Below, in pieces: positions 22,613-32,798 of a stretch of 34,904 bases of DNA. The stretch covers positions 1-34,904 of the forward strand of contig RBZT01000791.1 in the NCBI GenBank assembly GCA_003693705.1, in the 5' to 3' direction. The translations under genes were made by a program, and so were the position numbers. The notes beneath the pieces were generated by a model that saw only the letters and a list, made by a program, of their open reading frames with translations, was not told where the DNA came from and ran no database searches. The DNA comes from Polymyxa betae. Taxonomy: Eukaryota > Endomyxa > Phytomyxea > Plasmodiophorida > Plasmodiophoridae. Every line of letters begins with the position of its first letter. Positions within the stretch are counted from its first letter, which is position 1.

Positions 22613-23224
22613 GGCGATACGATAGCAACACAAGACTGATGGACCGAGAAAGTTTAGCTGTCGGTCTCAGCATGTGTGAAAACACAGTGCTGGGCTTTCA
22701 GTGTTATCAGAAAATGATGATCTATCGATCCATGTCACAGACCTTACAGGGTCCCTAAATGTATGTAACAGTGTTATCAGATAGAGCTGGTCAAGATGAC
22801 CAATATAGATCCTTGTCACTATCGTTACAGGGTCCCTACATGTCATCTATGTAATGTCAAAGGGAACGAAGTCCGAATTTGATCTATTTCGATTTCAGAT
22901 TGTGTGGATTGCCTGTGATTGCTTTGCTAAAACAGAGTCATTTCCGGCCAGGTATACTCCTGATCACTCGGCTGTTCTTGACGATATGGATGGTAAGCGC
23001 AGCTGCATGTGGGAACCCACTGGGAACTGCTTTCTTTCGAATGGTTCAGATAAAGCATCATTGTTAGACGGGAGAGGGTTTTGAACTGGAATGTGTTTGA
23101 AGAAGTGTTTTATTTCTTAGAATGCAAGCGGAATGCAATGCTTCCGGTTGAATTAGCGTGAGTCAACGCTATTGATATCTCGTGTTTGATCTAACAGCGT
23201 TCATATATGAACAATCATCGAATT
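22613..23224. other. Region between tubby gene and tRNA-Arg
   Basis: The region contains the tubby promoter and the tandem repeat at 22699-22854. Short frames (for example 22854-23084, +) have no recognisable content. Confidence 0.5.
22699..22854. repeat. Degenerate tandem repeat, two copies
   Basis: Two units, 22699-22768 and 22769-22854, both begin CAGTGTTATCAGA and both contain TTACAGGGTCCCTA followed by TATGTAA. The middles differ in length (70 and 86 nt). This is an older duplication than the one at 5305. It lies upstream of the tubby gene. Confidence 0.7.
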
Positions 23225-23297
23225 GCTTCTGTGGCCCAATGGTCAAGGCGCGTGCCTACGGAGCGCGAGATTCCGGGTTCGAGTCCCGGCAGAGGCT
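23225..23297 (+). tRNA. tRNA-Arg (anticodon ACG)
   Basis: This 73-nt cloverleaf has acceptor stem GCTTCTG/CAGAGGC (one G-U pair), D arm GGCCCAATGGTCAAGGC, anticodon stem CGTGC/GCGCG with loop CTACGGA (anticodon ACG, read as ICG), and T stem CCGGG/CCCGG with loop TTCGAGT. No intron. The A box (TGGCCCAATGG) and B box (GGTTCGAGTCC) are intact. Confidence 0.95.
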
Positions 23298-23301
23298 TCA
23301 C

Positions 23302-23307
23302 TTTTTT
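23302..23307 (+). terminator. RNA polymerase III terminator of tRNA-Arg
   Basis: A run of six T begins five bases after the tRNA discriminator base. Confidence 0.8.
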
Positions 23308-23519
23308 CAAGATTGCGTTTTAATCTTTCGTCTCCCTTTCGGAAAAGAAGTTTCGAGACAAACTCTAAACTGGGTGTTGCAGGTAATAGGTACGCACTAC
23401 TCTACATGAATCTTAAAAGCACGCGATATTGTTGAGCCACTTTTCAAAACCAATCTGCTTTAAATTCATTATTAAAAGCGTTGCTGTAAATCTGTTTTGA
23501 CATTACTCGGATACAGCTC

Positions 23520-24871
23520 TTAATTGAAGGTGGGTGGGCACTCAAGTTCTGGTAGAGTTTCTTTGATACTGTCTAACAAAACCAGAGCAGGGAGAAAATC
23601 CCTCCCCTTCAAATACCACTGCGACGTACCCAGGAGATTGACGGTCTTTTTTACAGCATCCTCTACAGTGATTTTCGATGGCCTCGACGACACTTTTGAC
23701 AGCTCTGCAATTAACGGCTTATGCTTATACAAGAACAGCGCAATATTGGCCAGCATGCCCATCTGTTTATCGGTAGGCTGTCGGAACTGCTCCACCAGCG
23801 GTTCGGTATTCGTGACGGCCATCAACATCGCGGTCTGCCGGATGATCTCAGCCATCCTGACGCCATTCTGGGCAAATTTTCCAGAGAGACGCTCGCAGTA
23901 TTCGTACATAGCCTGATGCCCATTTTCCAGACTATAGACGAACAGGTCCAGAACGACATGCTGAGGCATATCGACATTGCGGAACGTGAGCTTATAGTTC
24001 GGGGTGGCGGACATCAGCGTAGCGGCGACCGACAGATCCAGCTTGTCATCGAAGATGACGACGTACCGGCACAGGATCTCACTGGCTTCCAGGATTTCGT
24101 CGATAGTCGGCGTGACCCTCTCGGCCAGGATCAGGTCGCGAGCCAGCATGGCCAGGGCGGTGATTTCGGGCACATCACATTTCGTCATGTGACTGACGTA
24201 ATCGCGCACGAAGCTGGTCAGGCTTTGCTGATCGAGGGTGGTTGGAATATAGCGCGGGACCGCGTCGGTTTCGTCATCAGCTTGGGGCTGCGCCGGGTAC
24301 AGGGTGTCCCGCAGCATTGATCCGAACAGAGTCAAGACGATCTTGGCGGCGGTGATCAACGGCGATTCGATTTGGAGTTCCGGCTCCTCGGGCGGATGCA
24401 GGAATGAGTTGATGGCCTCGAAGACGTTCGGCATGGGGTCCGAATGTTGCGGTGAAGGGTGCGAGACATACGGCCTAGGCTCGATATCGATATGATCGGG
24501 GCCGAACGGCAGTTTGTCGACAAACAGAGACAAATCCGACGGCTCGGTTTCGGTCCGGACTTGGTTCATGAAAATATCGATAAAGGCGCGCAGCACGACG
24601 ACCTGCGTTCCGTCCGGATCGCGCGCAGACTTGTAGACCAGCACGGGTTGCGGCTGGGTCCGGTACGGCAGGTTCTCCCAATCCGGATTCGTATCATACG
24701 CGTTCTGGAACAGATTCGCTACAAGTGCCGTATTAGAATCATGGTCAAAGCCGCCGCAGGGGAGTCCAACCCACCAACGGATGTTGCAGCAGGGGCGGCG
24801 TCTTCGTTGGCGCCGCTGGCGATGACGGCCAGGACAGCGACCAGGGCGATGATGGCCTGAGAGGTCCTCAT
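23520..24871 (-). CDS. Large secreted helical protein, 431 aa, unknown family
   Basis: Two exons: 24871-24775 and 24718-23520. The 56-nt intron has a GTGGGT donor, a TTCTAAT branch point and a TTGTAG acceptor. Residues 1-20 are a clear signal peptide (SQAIIALVAVLAVIASGA). The mature part is predicted mainly helical, with two cysteines (KCDVPEI and LCRYVV) plus YEYCERL and a C-terminal LELECPP. It carries no domain I recognise and no transmembrane segment after the leader. GC at third positions is visibly higher than in the flanking spacer. A secreted effector or cell-surface protein is possible; there is no direct evidence of function. A long antisense frame exists (23721-24320) and is a shadow of the high-GC codons. 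Confidence 0.8.
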
Positions 24872-25927
24872 CGATGCAGAATCCGACTTCGTTGGGCTGC
24901 GGCTCTCGATCAGATGTTCAGACTGACTCGATGGGGGAGACCGCTGGGCGGGTCGCGCAGCACAATGAGAACAGCGTGGACCGCAGGGTCAGTCTGATCT
25001 CTCACAGTCGGAACCCAGTGTGATTTAACCGACCCGGTCGCCGTTCGGGATCTGGTCGCGAAGGACGGTTTTCGCGGAATTCGCATTACCCTGAATGTCC
25101 AACGAATAGTTTAGTTCTCCGTCGAGATGCTGGAAAAGGGCTGCTCGATCACAGAGGCTGTCCCTGGCAGAGCGTAGTAACAGACCAGCCTCAGCGCTGC
25201 CCTTCGGACAGATTCAGCCGAAAATCGAGCAGAATTTTGGTTTGAATACTGAATCGAATTTGGTTTGAATACTGGATCGAATGCTCTCTGCTTAAGTTTT
25301 GCAGAAGCCGGTGTTCTCGCATTGTATCATTTACGTTTTTCAGATTAACAGACATGATGCCTTGTAAGAGATTTTGATCAGCCAGACCACGCCTTCAGAT
25401 ATTCCTTCAACTGATCATGACTATAATTCCTTCCGTCCTCGTTATCTATTGAAGAAGTGGAAAAAAGCGAGGTCGTGAAACTTGTCTTCACTTCGATTCT
25501 AGTTTCTGTGATACTCTGCAGGTCCAAGCCATTCAATGAGAAACGACCACAGCCGATTCAGAAGGTATAATAAAGCAAAAGTTTGTGTCATATAACGATA
25601 GTAGCTTTCTTTAAGCTGAATCGGAACCCAGATTCAAAACACGATTCAACTAACGAGTCTCATCGAAGATTATGTTTCATCAAACTCAGCATCTGAGTTT
25701 TAGAGAGCTCTGATGCAATCATTGAGGTCCAATTATTACGTTATAACATAAGCAATGATAAGGAACTCATAGGCAATAATCATAAGTCAAGACTTGCAAA
25801 ATGGAAAGACAGCAAAGCCATGCCTTTCGCATGAAACTTTACAATAATCGTTGTATTGGATCCAGATACAATTTGGATTGCTGACTTTCTTTCGATCCTT
25901 TCCTCAGAGTCATCATTCCAATCACGT
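24872..25927. other. Spacer of about 1 kb without a gene
   Basis: The region carries the promoter of the secreted-protein gene and the downstream flank of the coiled-coil gene. It includes the short tandem repeat at 25233-25279. No coding exon with a splice partner was found. Confidence 0.5.
25233..25279. repeat. Short tandem repeat, 2 x 23-24 nt
   Basis: The unit TTGGTTTGAATACTGRATCG occurs twice in a row, at 25233-25256 and 25257-25279, with one base deleted and one substituted. Confidence 0.85.
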
Positions 25928-26529
25928 TCAGGACTGCTGCGACGTTTCATCGGATGCTTCAGCATCCCTATGATAGCGTTCAGGAGGCATATCCGAACCG
26001 AAATCTCGCTGGTATTGCTGACACAGCATCCTGATAACATCTCTATCAGCGAGAAGTCCCAAACAAAAGCAAATCTATCAACAAGATGGAAAAACTGCGA
26101 CGGTCAGAAAAAGGAAAAAACTCGAAACATTTTTCTTGGAAAAGTTCGCAGAATATGTAATTGACAAACCACTGTTATTTACGAAATCTGAAGATACTTG
26201 CAAAAATCCAGTAAACCCTAGATAAAGTTGTCTTACTCCAAGTTGTAGACGCGAACGTAAAGCTCGTCTCTCTGACGTTCGGCGCCGGTCGCCCTCTGCA
26301 GCAGGCATTCTCGCTCCTTGCCGAGCTCAGCCAGGGCCGTCGCCGCGTCCTGCTGGGCCATGGCGCTACAGGCGACGTTGATCCGATTCAGGGCGACCTT
26401 CAGCTGCTCCAACTCCCAGCGAAGATTCGCCACCTGCGACTGGCGACGTTGCAGCTCTTGGCCCAGGACGCTGTTATCGTACTCGAGCTGGGCGATGTAA
26501 TCGTCGGGGGAGTGTACGACTGTCGCCAT
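25928..26529 (-). CDS. Small coiled-coil protein, 135 aa
   Basis: Two exons: 26529-26237 and 26042-25928. The donor GTAAGA overlaps what looks like a stop in the unspliced frame; splicing to the acceptor CTGATAG restores an open frame to TGA. Residues about 10-115 are one long heptad-bearing helix: YIAQLEYDNSVLGQELQRRQ, LRWELEQLKVALNRI, ATALAELGKERECLLQRATG and ELYVRVYNLEDVIRMLCQQY. An acidic, Ser-rich tail ends ASDETSQQS. This looks like a structural or cytoskeletal coiled coil. An in-frame upstream extension to 26796 is open but lacks helix character and is probably leader sequence. Confidence 0.65.
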
Positions 26530-26780
26530 GACGGGTAAGACATCCCGTGTCATTTGGGTTATTAAGACGCTTGGATTCGAATTCGACTTTTCGTGGCCAT
26601 CAATTTGCGACCCATAAATTCGCATAACTCGGGACAGTTTCGAGGATCGGCCGACGCCCGCTGAACGGCCACGTTTATAGATCGGCCATCCATTTGGTGC
26701 ATATGGGACCATAGAGCGATCTTGGTGCTTGAAGCGCTTTAGAAGATCAGATCGTGGATCAGAAGTGAATGCAGCAATCA

Positions 26781-26842
26781 ATGGACCCATACCCATTCGG
26801 ACCCATTCGGAATGGACCCCCTCGGAATGGACCCATCGGAAT
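26781..26842. repeat. Short repeats of GGACCCATTCGGAAT
   Basis: Four to five degenerate copies of a 10-16 nt unit (GGACCCATTCGGAAT with variants such as GGACCCCCTCGGAAT) lie between the coiled-coil gene and the possible gene that starts at 26827. Confidence 0.7.
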
Positions 26843-27397
26843 CTAATCGTGACTCAATGGGCGGTGTCAATGGGGGATTTGAATATCGACTCCGCCTATC
26901 AATCATCAGGCACTTCGCATCATCGAATGACCTGTCGAATAAAAGCTGCTTGAGTCCCATCAACTTCTCTTCAGATAAGTGAGCAGGCGGTGCTGTGAAA
27001 TCGGCTCTTGTGGTTGCCGCCATTCCTCCACAGAACTTCACACATCGAAATCTGGCTTATATGCTGGATCAATACAAGACAGTGCGGCCCATCTTTCAGC
27101 AGGACTTTTCAAGTGATTTATTGCCTGTCTTGTTAGATTTGCTGACATCAAATGCCAATTTCCTTTGGCAATCTCATGGGAATAACCACGTGAGTCTTGA
27201 CGCCAATGCATCGGTATGCAGGCTCTATATTGACAATTGAAGTGTTGTAGCGCGTTTTGTGCTCGTTTATACGTGCATCGAACAATGACGAGCTCAGCAG
27301 TACTAAAGTGTTAACAATTAGCTATCAGAATGTTAGCAAAGGCGGCAGAAGCTTTGTAGTTGATCCATTGCCGAAACGGCTTTTGTGTGCCTTCTAA
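26827..27397 (+). pseudogene. Possible gene with an in-frame TGA
   Basis: Frame from ATG 26827 (MDPSESNRDSMGGVNGGFEY, LSIIRHFASSNDLSNKSC) reaches TGA at 26980-26982. The same frame then continues with PPQNFTHRNLAYMLDQYKTV, DFSSDLLPVLLDLLTSNANF to a good donor GTGAGT at 27190. A 61-nt intron ends at 27250, and a second exon 27251-27397 (VLCSFIRASNNDEL, RSFVVDPLPKRLLCAF) ends in TAA. So both parts look coding and are separated by one stop. Options are a nonsense pseudogene, a small intron I have misread, or two genes. No family recognised. The minus strand over 26778-27041 is also open, which lowers confidence. Confidence 0.35.
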
Positions 27398-28241
27398 ACC
27401 TGAAGGCTCCATCCTGACTTGTCGTTTGATGAACACCAGGAGGGGGCAAGATTATTTGATGAACACCAGGAGGGTGACAAGATCATCTCTGATCATTAAG
27501 GTAACTTGATTATCACTACCTGCTATGTTTGCGAAGCATATCAAACTTCTTAGGAGCTAAAATTGCACACGTTTATTCATAACAGCAATACATTTAGTAA
27601 GGAATGATACAAATCTGATGGTAGCGCCGTTTTGAAGATTTCGTGGCGCAACTTTTTCAAACAAATTTCCGGGTTGGGATCAGCAGCTCATCACAGAACG
27701 GCCCGACTAGGAGGAGACCCTGACAAGGTCTCGGCAGACTGATCGGCAATCTGCATCTATCTTGGGGGTGTCTTAAGCAATCTCATCGGTGCCTTTGACG
27801 GCAGTCCATCAGATGAAGCTTATCCCATACAATGCTCCGATGAATATTACCGACGATTTTATAGGAAGACTTTTTCAGACTTCCTAGATCGGTATGACGC
27901 CGCTGGATCTGATCGGAAAACACAACCGCTACATTGACCTACGAGATTAAACATCATAAGGTGTCGGCCGACGAGAGCGTCGCTGCCTCTTAGCCGCCGG
28001 GGGTTAAACATCCCTTCTTCGTCGAAGCTGTGATCTGGCAGTAAAGTTTAAACCCTAACATCATAGCGGTCTGGGCCTGGTTGTAATAACCGCAAGCGAC
28101 CTGACACATTGGCAGAGAAATCTGTACAAATGAGGCAGCATCTATGATGGTATCAGATGCAAAGCTCAATGCTATATAAGAGTTCTGGATGGTGAAGAGA
28201 TTGAATGAAGATTATATTTCTCTATACGAATTGCGGACGAG
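27398..28241. other. Spacer before the F-box pseudogene
   Basis: Contains the tandem repeat at 27425-27484 and otherwise no open frame with recognisable content. Confidence 0.5.
27425..27484. repeat. Tandem duplication, 2 x 30 nt
   Basis: The unit starts TTTGATGAACACCAGGAGGG and is repeated at 27425 and 27455, with a few differences at the end of the unit (GGCAAGATTA against TGACAAGATC). Confidence 0.85.
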
Positions 28242-29400
28242 ATGATGAGCTCTCCAAGGCTGACGGATCTTCAAGATCAGAAACTCGATCTGATCTATTG
28301 GATGTAGTCTATCTATAACCTCATGCTAACATGTCATCGACATCATCACAATCTCGGATTGCGATTTCTGGTCGAACGTCTCCTACAAACATGTCTCTGC
28401 TTCCAACACAACTGTTGCCGTCTTCTACTAATTCAGATGGTTAACACACTTATACTCCAGCGTACCCTACCGACGATGCTGGATTGACATGCCGAATATC
28501 ATCCCATCAGCAATGCCCCGTCTCTATCCTGGATCAATCAATCCATCATCACCATTATCAGCGATTACTGAAGAGTTTCATTCACGAACTACAGATCGAT
28601 ACATTTGCTGAACTCGCACCTGGTATAATCCTGCACTGTGGGATCCAGTGAGCATCGCCTTCAACGGCCGCTTCTTAAGGCGACAGCAACAGAACTCGCC
28701 CATCTTCCTGAGCCGTACTGCCCCAATCCACAGAAAAGATTCGCCAAGATATTGGTCAGGCGTTCTCGGGATTGCCCTCACGATATTGTAAGCTTCTGGA
28801 AAGATTCGCAAACCGGGCCTGTTTCCTATCCCACACCTATGAATGTCTCTTCGACTTCAGACGTCTCCCATCGTATACTGCGACATCTTCCTTCTCACCT
28901 GTTCAAAGATCCTCTTTGCAATCTACTTCGAATCGGGACCCGATTCAAATTGCATACGTATTTAGAGGACGTCCAGATGACAACCATCAAGCTCCAGAAA
29001 ATCGCTTTATTTCTGGACCGTGTTCGGAATCCCATACACATTGTTTAATCCAAATTGAAGCCCGATATCATTCCTGCCGTACCGAATTCGTTAGCGAATT
29101 GCGCGACGATCGTAAGATTAGCAGTTGGTGAATGCCTCATTATGTGATATTTTCATTTCTATCGTAAGCTGTATACAAACGCCTTTCTGCATATCACCAA
29201 GACCCATGAATTGGACACTCTTGATATCACCATATTACATACCGACATCAGTTACGGAAGCTCCTATTGCTATCATCGATCATTTCGAAATGGGAATCCC
29301 CGATATATCAAAATGCATGGAATGCCGCCGCTGGATTGGGCCAGAACTACCAACATGAGTGTATATCTACAGATGATGGATAAACTTCATAGACCGCCAA
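28242..29400 (+). pseudogene. Decayed tandem copy of the F-box/ankyrin gene
   Basis: Base-level alignment by eye with the intact gene at 29644 runs over almost the whole length. The start ATGATGAGCTCTCCAAGGCT matches the intact start; CTCATGCTAACATGTC, TTGCGATTTCTGGT, GAACTCGCACCTGG, GCGTTCTCGGGATT, CTTCTGGAAAGATT and ATCGCTTTATTTCTG are shared further on. An in-frame TAG stands at 28305-28307 (codon 22), and later blocks occur in different frames (for example 28638-29048, then 29211-29400, where ILHTDISY and MPPLDWARTTN correspond to the ankyrin part of the intact protein), so several frameshifts accumulated. It has the same orientation and lies about 240 bp upstream of the functional copy. 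It cannot encode the full protein. Confidence 0.88.
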
Positions 29401-29410
29401 CCATTGCTAG

Positions 29411-29559
29411 GCAGCGGTTGTGATGCATCTCGCTTCGTAGCCGACGTCTTTTGTTTCAACACTGTTGAGCTACGTGATTATCCACATCCTGGTCGCGAAT
29501 TAAGATGGGCAGCGTGCAAGCGATTAGACGACGATGTTATTGAATTCTGTCTGGTATAA
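29411..29559 (+). other. Orphan exon-like frame
   Basis: After an acceptor-like TTGCTAG, 49 codons run in one frame (CDASRFVADVFCFNTVELRD, YPHPGRELRWAACKRLDDDV) to TAA. It is coding-like but has no partner exon; it may be a leftover of another copy in this F-box cluster. Very uncertain. Confidence 0.25.
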
Positions 29560-29643
29560 GGAGCATCGGAGAGAAAATTCGAATAAATATTGCGGAAATG
29601 AATGAATATTTTGAAATAATATTGTCGTCATGCTTATATAGAG

Positions 29644-30906
29644 ATGGTGAACTTACCAAGGCTGACCGACCTTCCCGACGATATTCTCGAACTCATATCT
29701 GAGACATGTCATTGGAGATCTATCCATAACCTCATGTTAACATGTCGTCGCTATCAGAGGGCTCTTATATTGCGATTTCTGGTAGATCGTCTCCTGGATG
29801 TGTGTCTGCCTCCAGAACGATGCTGCTGTCGGTTAATAACTCAGATGGTCAGCAAACAGATACAATGTCTTAACACTCTGCCTAACGGTGGATCGGACTA
29901 TCAAACCATTCGAGGATTAGTAAGAAGGAAACTATCCTATCAGCAAGCGATCTATATTCTGGACAACTTAAACCTGCACGATTATGATAATCATAGAATG
30001 CGATATTTCATTCACGATCTACATCTCGATATATTCGCTGAAATCGCACCTGGAATGGTCTTGAATTGGTTTTCAATGGGTATCCCATCGCATCACCCTC
30101 AACAGCCTACCGTCGTAAAGGTGTTGGCACTCATGCTCATCCGCCTGCATTGGCCGTACTTCCCCCATTACGACGAGATTCGCCCAGATATTCGTGATGC
30201 GTTCTCGGGATTATCAGCTCCATATTGCGACCTTCTGGAAAGATTTAAAAACCCTTTCTCTTTATTATTTTTTTCTTATGAATGTCTCAGAGTCTTTCGT
30301 GACGTTGCTCATCTGCTACTGAGACGCCTTCCGGACCATCTGCTCAAAGATCCGGATTTCCTTCGCGATCTGCTACGAATTGGTATCAGATTCGAGCTCT
30401 ATTCCTATCTAGACTTTGTCCAGATTACTGCTGAAGAGTTCCGGAAGGTCGCTTTATTTCTGAGCCGCATCAGGACTTCCATCCACGTTGTATTCAATCA
30501 TCTAATCCAAGACGAATCCCGTCATAATCTCATTCCGGTCCTGCTCAGCATCCCCGAACTCGTCAACGAGTTTCGCGACGATCTCGAAATCAGTGAATGC
30601 TTAAATTTCTGCCTACAGTGGCGACATTTCAACCTCTATAGACAGCTATCTGCCAACAGCTCCCTATATATCGCCAACATACAACAGATCGCTGGCAGCA
30701 ATTTGTTACATGCCGCCATCTCATATAATGCTCCGCTGGATATCATCGACGACCTGATTACAAAATACCCAGAAATGGCTCGTCAGAAGGACAGGAATGG
30801 TACGACTCCGTTACATCTGGCTCTGAACAAGCACAAGGATAGCCTCTTTCTACGAATGTTTGGCCAACTGTATCCCGAAGGCAAATTCCATGAAAGCGCA
30901 ATATGA
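29644..30906 (+). CDS. F-box protein with C-terminal ankyrin repeats
   Basis: This intronless gene encodes 420 aa. The F-box lies at residues 4-45 (PRLTDLPDDILELISETC, IHNLMLTCRRYQRAL). F-box proteins bind Skp1 and deliver substrates to SCF ubiquitin ligases; the substrate here is unknown. Residues about 350-415 contain one or two ankyrin repeats (SNLLHAAISYNAPLDIIDDL, NGTTPLHLALNKHKDSLFLR). The middle is helical and His/Leu-rich with no known domain. A TATATA sequence sits only a few bases before the ATG, so the leader may be very short or the true start may be the next Met. A degraded tandem copy precedes it, showing an actively duplicating local family. Confidence 0.85.
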   Translation: MVNLPRLTDLPDDILELISETCHWRSIHNLMLTCRRYQRALILRFLVDRLLDVCLPPERCCCRLITQMVSKQIQCLNTLPNGGSDYQTIRGLVRRKLSYQQAIYILDNLNLHDYDNHRMRYFIHDLHLDIFAEIAPGMVLNWFSMGIPSHHPQQPTVVKVLALMLIRLHWPYFPHYDEIRPDIRDAFSGLSAPYCDLLERFKNPFSLLFFSYECLRVFRDVAHLLLRRLPDHLLKDPDFLRDLLRIGIRFELYSYLDFVQITAEEFRKVALFLSRIRTSIHVVFNHLIQDESRHNLIPVLLSIPELVNEFRDDLEISECLNFCLQWRHFNLYRQLSANSSLYIANIQQIAGSNLLHAAISYNAPLDIIDDLITKYPEMARQKDRNGTTPLHLALNKHKDSLFLRMFGQLYPEGKFHESAI

Positions 30907-31110
30907 TTGTTATTTCAGTGTTATGTTTCGATTCTGGGCATTATAAAATCTACAAACGGTTTTCTCTTAGAACGAGATATCAATCACAGTTGTTGAAATA
31001 AATCCGATTCAACAATACGATATGATCCAGATCGGCAAATGATACAATGTGCTTCATCAGGGCTGCACTATCGGAATTTATATCGCGCAGAAAAACTGCG
31101 ATGCAATCAT

Positions 31111-31182
31111 GCGGACATCATCTAGTTGGCAGGATACCAGCTTGTGGCGCTGATCACCTGAGTTCGAGTCTCAGTGTCCGCA
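31111..31182 (+). tRNA. tRNA-His (anticodon GTG)
   Basis: This 72-nt cloverleaf has acceptor stem GCGGACA/TGTCCGC, D stem ATCT/GGAT, anticodon loop TTGTGGC (GTG), T stem CTGAG/CTCAG with loop TTCGAGT, and discriminator A. The outermost anticodon-stem pair (C27-A43) is mismatched, which slightly weakens the call. No intron. The base before position 1 is T, so the G-1 of mature tRNA-His must be added after transcription. Confidence 0.88.
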
Positions 31183-31713
31183 TCCTTTTTTTTGTGGTCG
31201 ATCTGAATATCCATCAGATCCAGCAGTCTGTCTACCCTGGTTTATCGACGCTCATGATGTATGAGCGGAACTGGAAAGTGCATTGATGTGCAACCGCTCG
31301 ACCTCTGTATCATTGTTACAGTAAATAAAGAAGCTTTTGGCATGCAAGCGAACTGAGAGTAGCTCTGTTCGATTAACACCGTTCTTTGATTAAGCTTTAA
31401 ACTTTCCTTCGTCTTAGATTCTGTTCTTCAGCTTCAACACCTTCAGTTGACTCTTTCTGATCTGCAACCATAATTCTGTCGGCCTTATTCTCCCTGTTCG
31501 TTTTAGTTTATTGTAAATTCGTAACATTTTGATCGGAAATGCGAGTCAGGAACACGCTCGATGATTGAATTTTAACGCTACTATGCAGGCTGTTGCCCCG
31601 AACACGAATCTAATCCTAATTCTTCCAATAGAAGCCACAACGAATCTATAGTTCAGGATCCTCAAGAACAATCCGGAGCTTTCAAACTGACCTATCTCAG
31701 TTTCGCTCTACAG
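31183..31713. other. Region after tRNA-His
   Basis: Begins with the Pol III terminator. Further on, an acceptor-like CTATGCAG at 31587 is followed by an open stretch (CCPEHESNPNSSNRSHNESI) that may be an upstream exon of the candidate gene at 31714. I could not fix its 3' boundary. Confidence 0.35.
31186..31193 (+). terminator. RNA polymerase III terminator of tRNA-His
   Basis: A run of eight T starts four bases after the tRNA end. Confidence 0.8.
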
Positions 31714-32167
31714 CTAGTTCTTCGAGTTTTCTTGCTGAAGCTCTCCACTCACCACAGATCTATTCAACCAGCATCTATTTCGGTGAATCAATCTTTGGCG
31801 CCGATTAATTTACCTGCATTTCGATTTACCCAGATTTGCCTAGACCTGGCTATATCAATGGAGATAGAACCAAATTTCTTCAATGGTTCTGTCAAGTTGA
31901 GGATTGTACTTATTTGCTGAAATTTCAGATGGACACTATGCGAGTTGGTACAGCTTTGAGGGACGCGATCCTGCTAAGATGGCTGAAGAGGCAGCACGTC
32001 AGCGACACCTCGAGGCAACATACTCTCTCCAGGACTATGCGTTCGAATTTCGGCTTCGGCAGCTTGTGTGCGTGACCTGCAACGGACGGTTGAGAACAAT
32101 TGGGCCGCCCCCTTTGCAACTCCGGCTGGCAAACAGAGACTACCGTCTACGCGAAGTTGTACTGTAA
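31714..32167 (+). CDS. Hypothetical multi-exon gene, 3' part
   Basis: Three exons join in phase: 31714-31782, 31834-31890 and 31929-32167. Product fragments are SSFLAEALHSPQIYSTSIYF, LPRPGYINGDRTKFLQWF and HYASWYSFEGRDPAKMAEEA. The introns are 51 and 38 nt; the second (GTCAAG donor) is short for this genome. The frame ends at TAA 32165-32167, but a second frame over 32050-32160 also looks coding. No family recognised; upstream exons are probable. Confidence 0.35.
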
Positions 32168-32543
32168 ACAGAATTGGCAAGATCATACTCGGGCTAATGA
32201 GAAATCTTCGTAAATTTTGGAAAAAGAAGCGCTTTAGTATCTTACGTAGTTTCTGCATTTTTTTATATGCAGAATAATACTGCAAAGAAAATGCTGGACG
32301 ATATCAGCTCAAATTAGGATCTCGCTCAGCCTACATATAATAATATCGGGTTAATACCTCAGGCCACTGCCATTTGGCATCACATCGGGAGATCCGATAG
32401 GCAGCGTTGACCACAGCAGAGGCGAACGAGAGCGGGATGCAGAGGCGTCGTTCGTGATTGCGATGATAATCAGGCAGCATAATAGCAGGGAAATGATGAC
32501 GAGATACGGCAGCTGTCATATTAATATGAGAGAGAGGGTTCAT
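32168..32543 (-). CDS. Possible small minus-strand gene
   Basis: The exon 32543-32358 starts with Met (MNPLSHINMTAAVSRHHFPA) and continues through PLSFASAVVNAAYRIS to a GTATTA donor. A CTTTGCAG acceptor near 32280 is followed in phase by YYSAYKKMQKLRK. A further strong donor (GTAAGA) follows shortly. The 3' end is undetermined and it would overlap or abut the plus-strand candidate. No known domain. Confidence 0.3.
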
Positions 32544-32798
32544 TCACAGTCAGAGACGTAACCCTTTCACCATCGTTAACGTGACCCGCAGTCCGACAAT
32601 GACAAACCGAACCAAGGAAGGCGGACTACTGTACGAGCCGAATTCGTTCAACGAACTTTACTTAAGAAAATGAAGTTTTCTAACATTGAATAAGCCTGGG
32701 CTGCAGAATCGAAAATGTTTTCATTGCTCTTGTCAAATGTGTAATTTGGATATCTTTGCCAAGGGGATTGTGAGAGCAAAATGTAATTTAGTGAACAG

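Noticed and set aside
22373-22639. Plus-strand 88-codon frame
   Set aside because: Antisense to the first exon of the tubby-fusion gene, which has an in-phase splice to the next exon.
23721-24320. 199-codon plus-strand open frame
   Set aside because: Antisense to the strongly supported secreted-protein gene; it has no start context, family or splice signals and results from GC-ending codons.
25780-26040. 86-codon minus-strand open frame
   Set aside because: Overlaps, in another frame, the second exon of the coiled-coil gene (26042-25928), which is supported by phase and splice sites.
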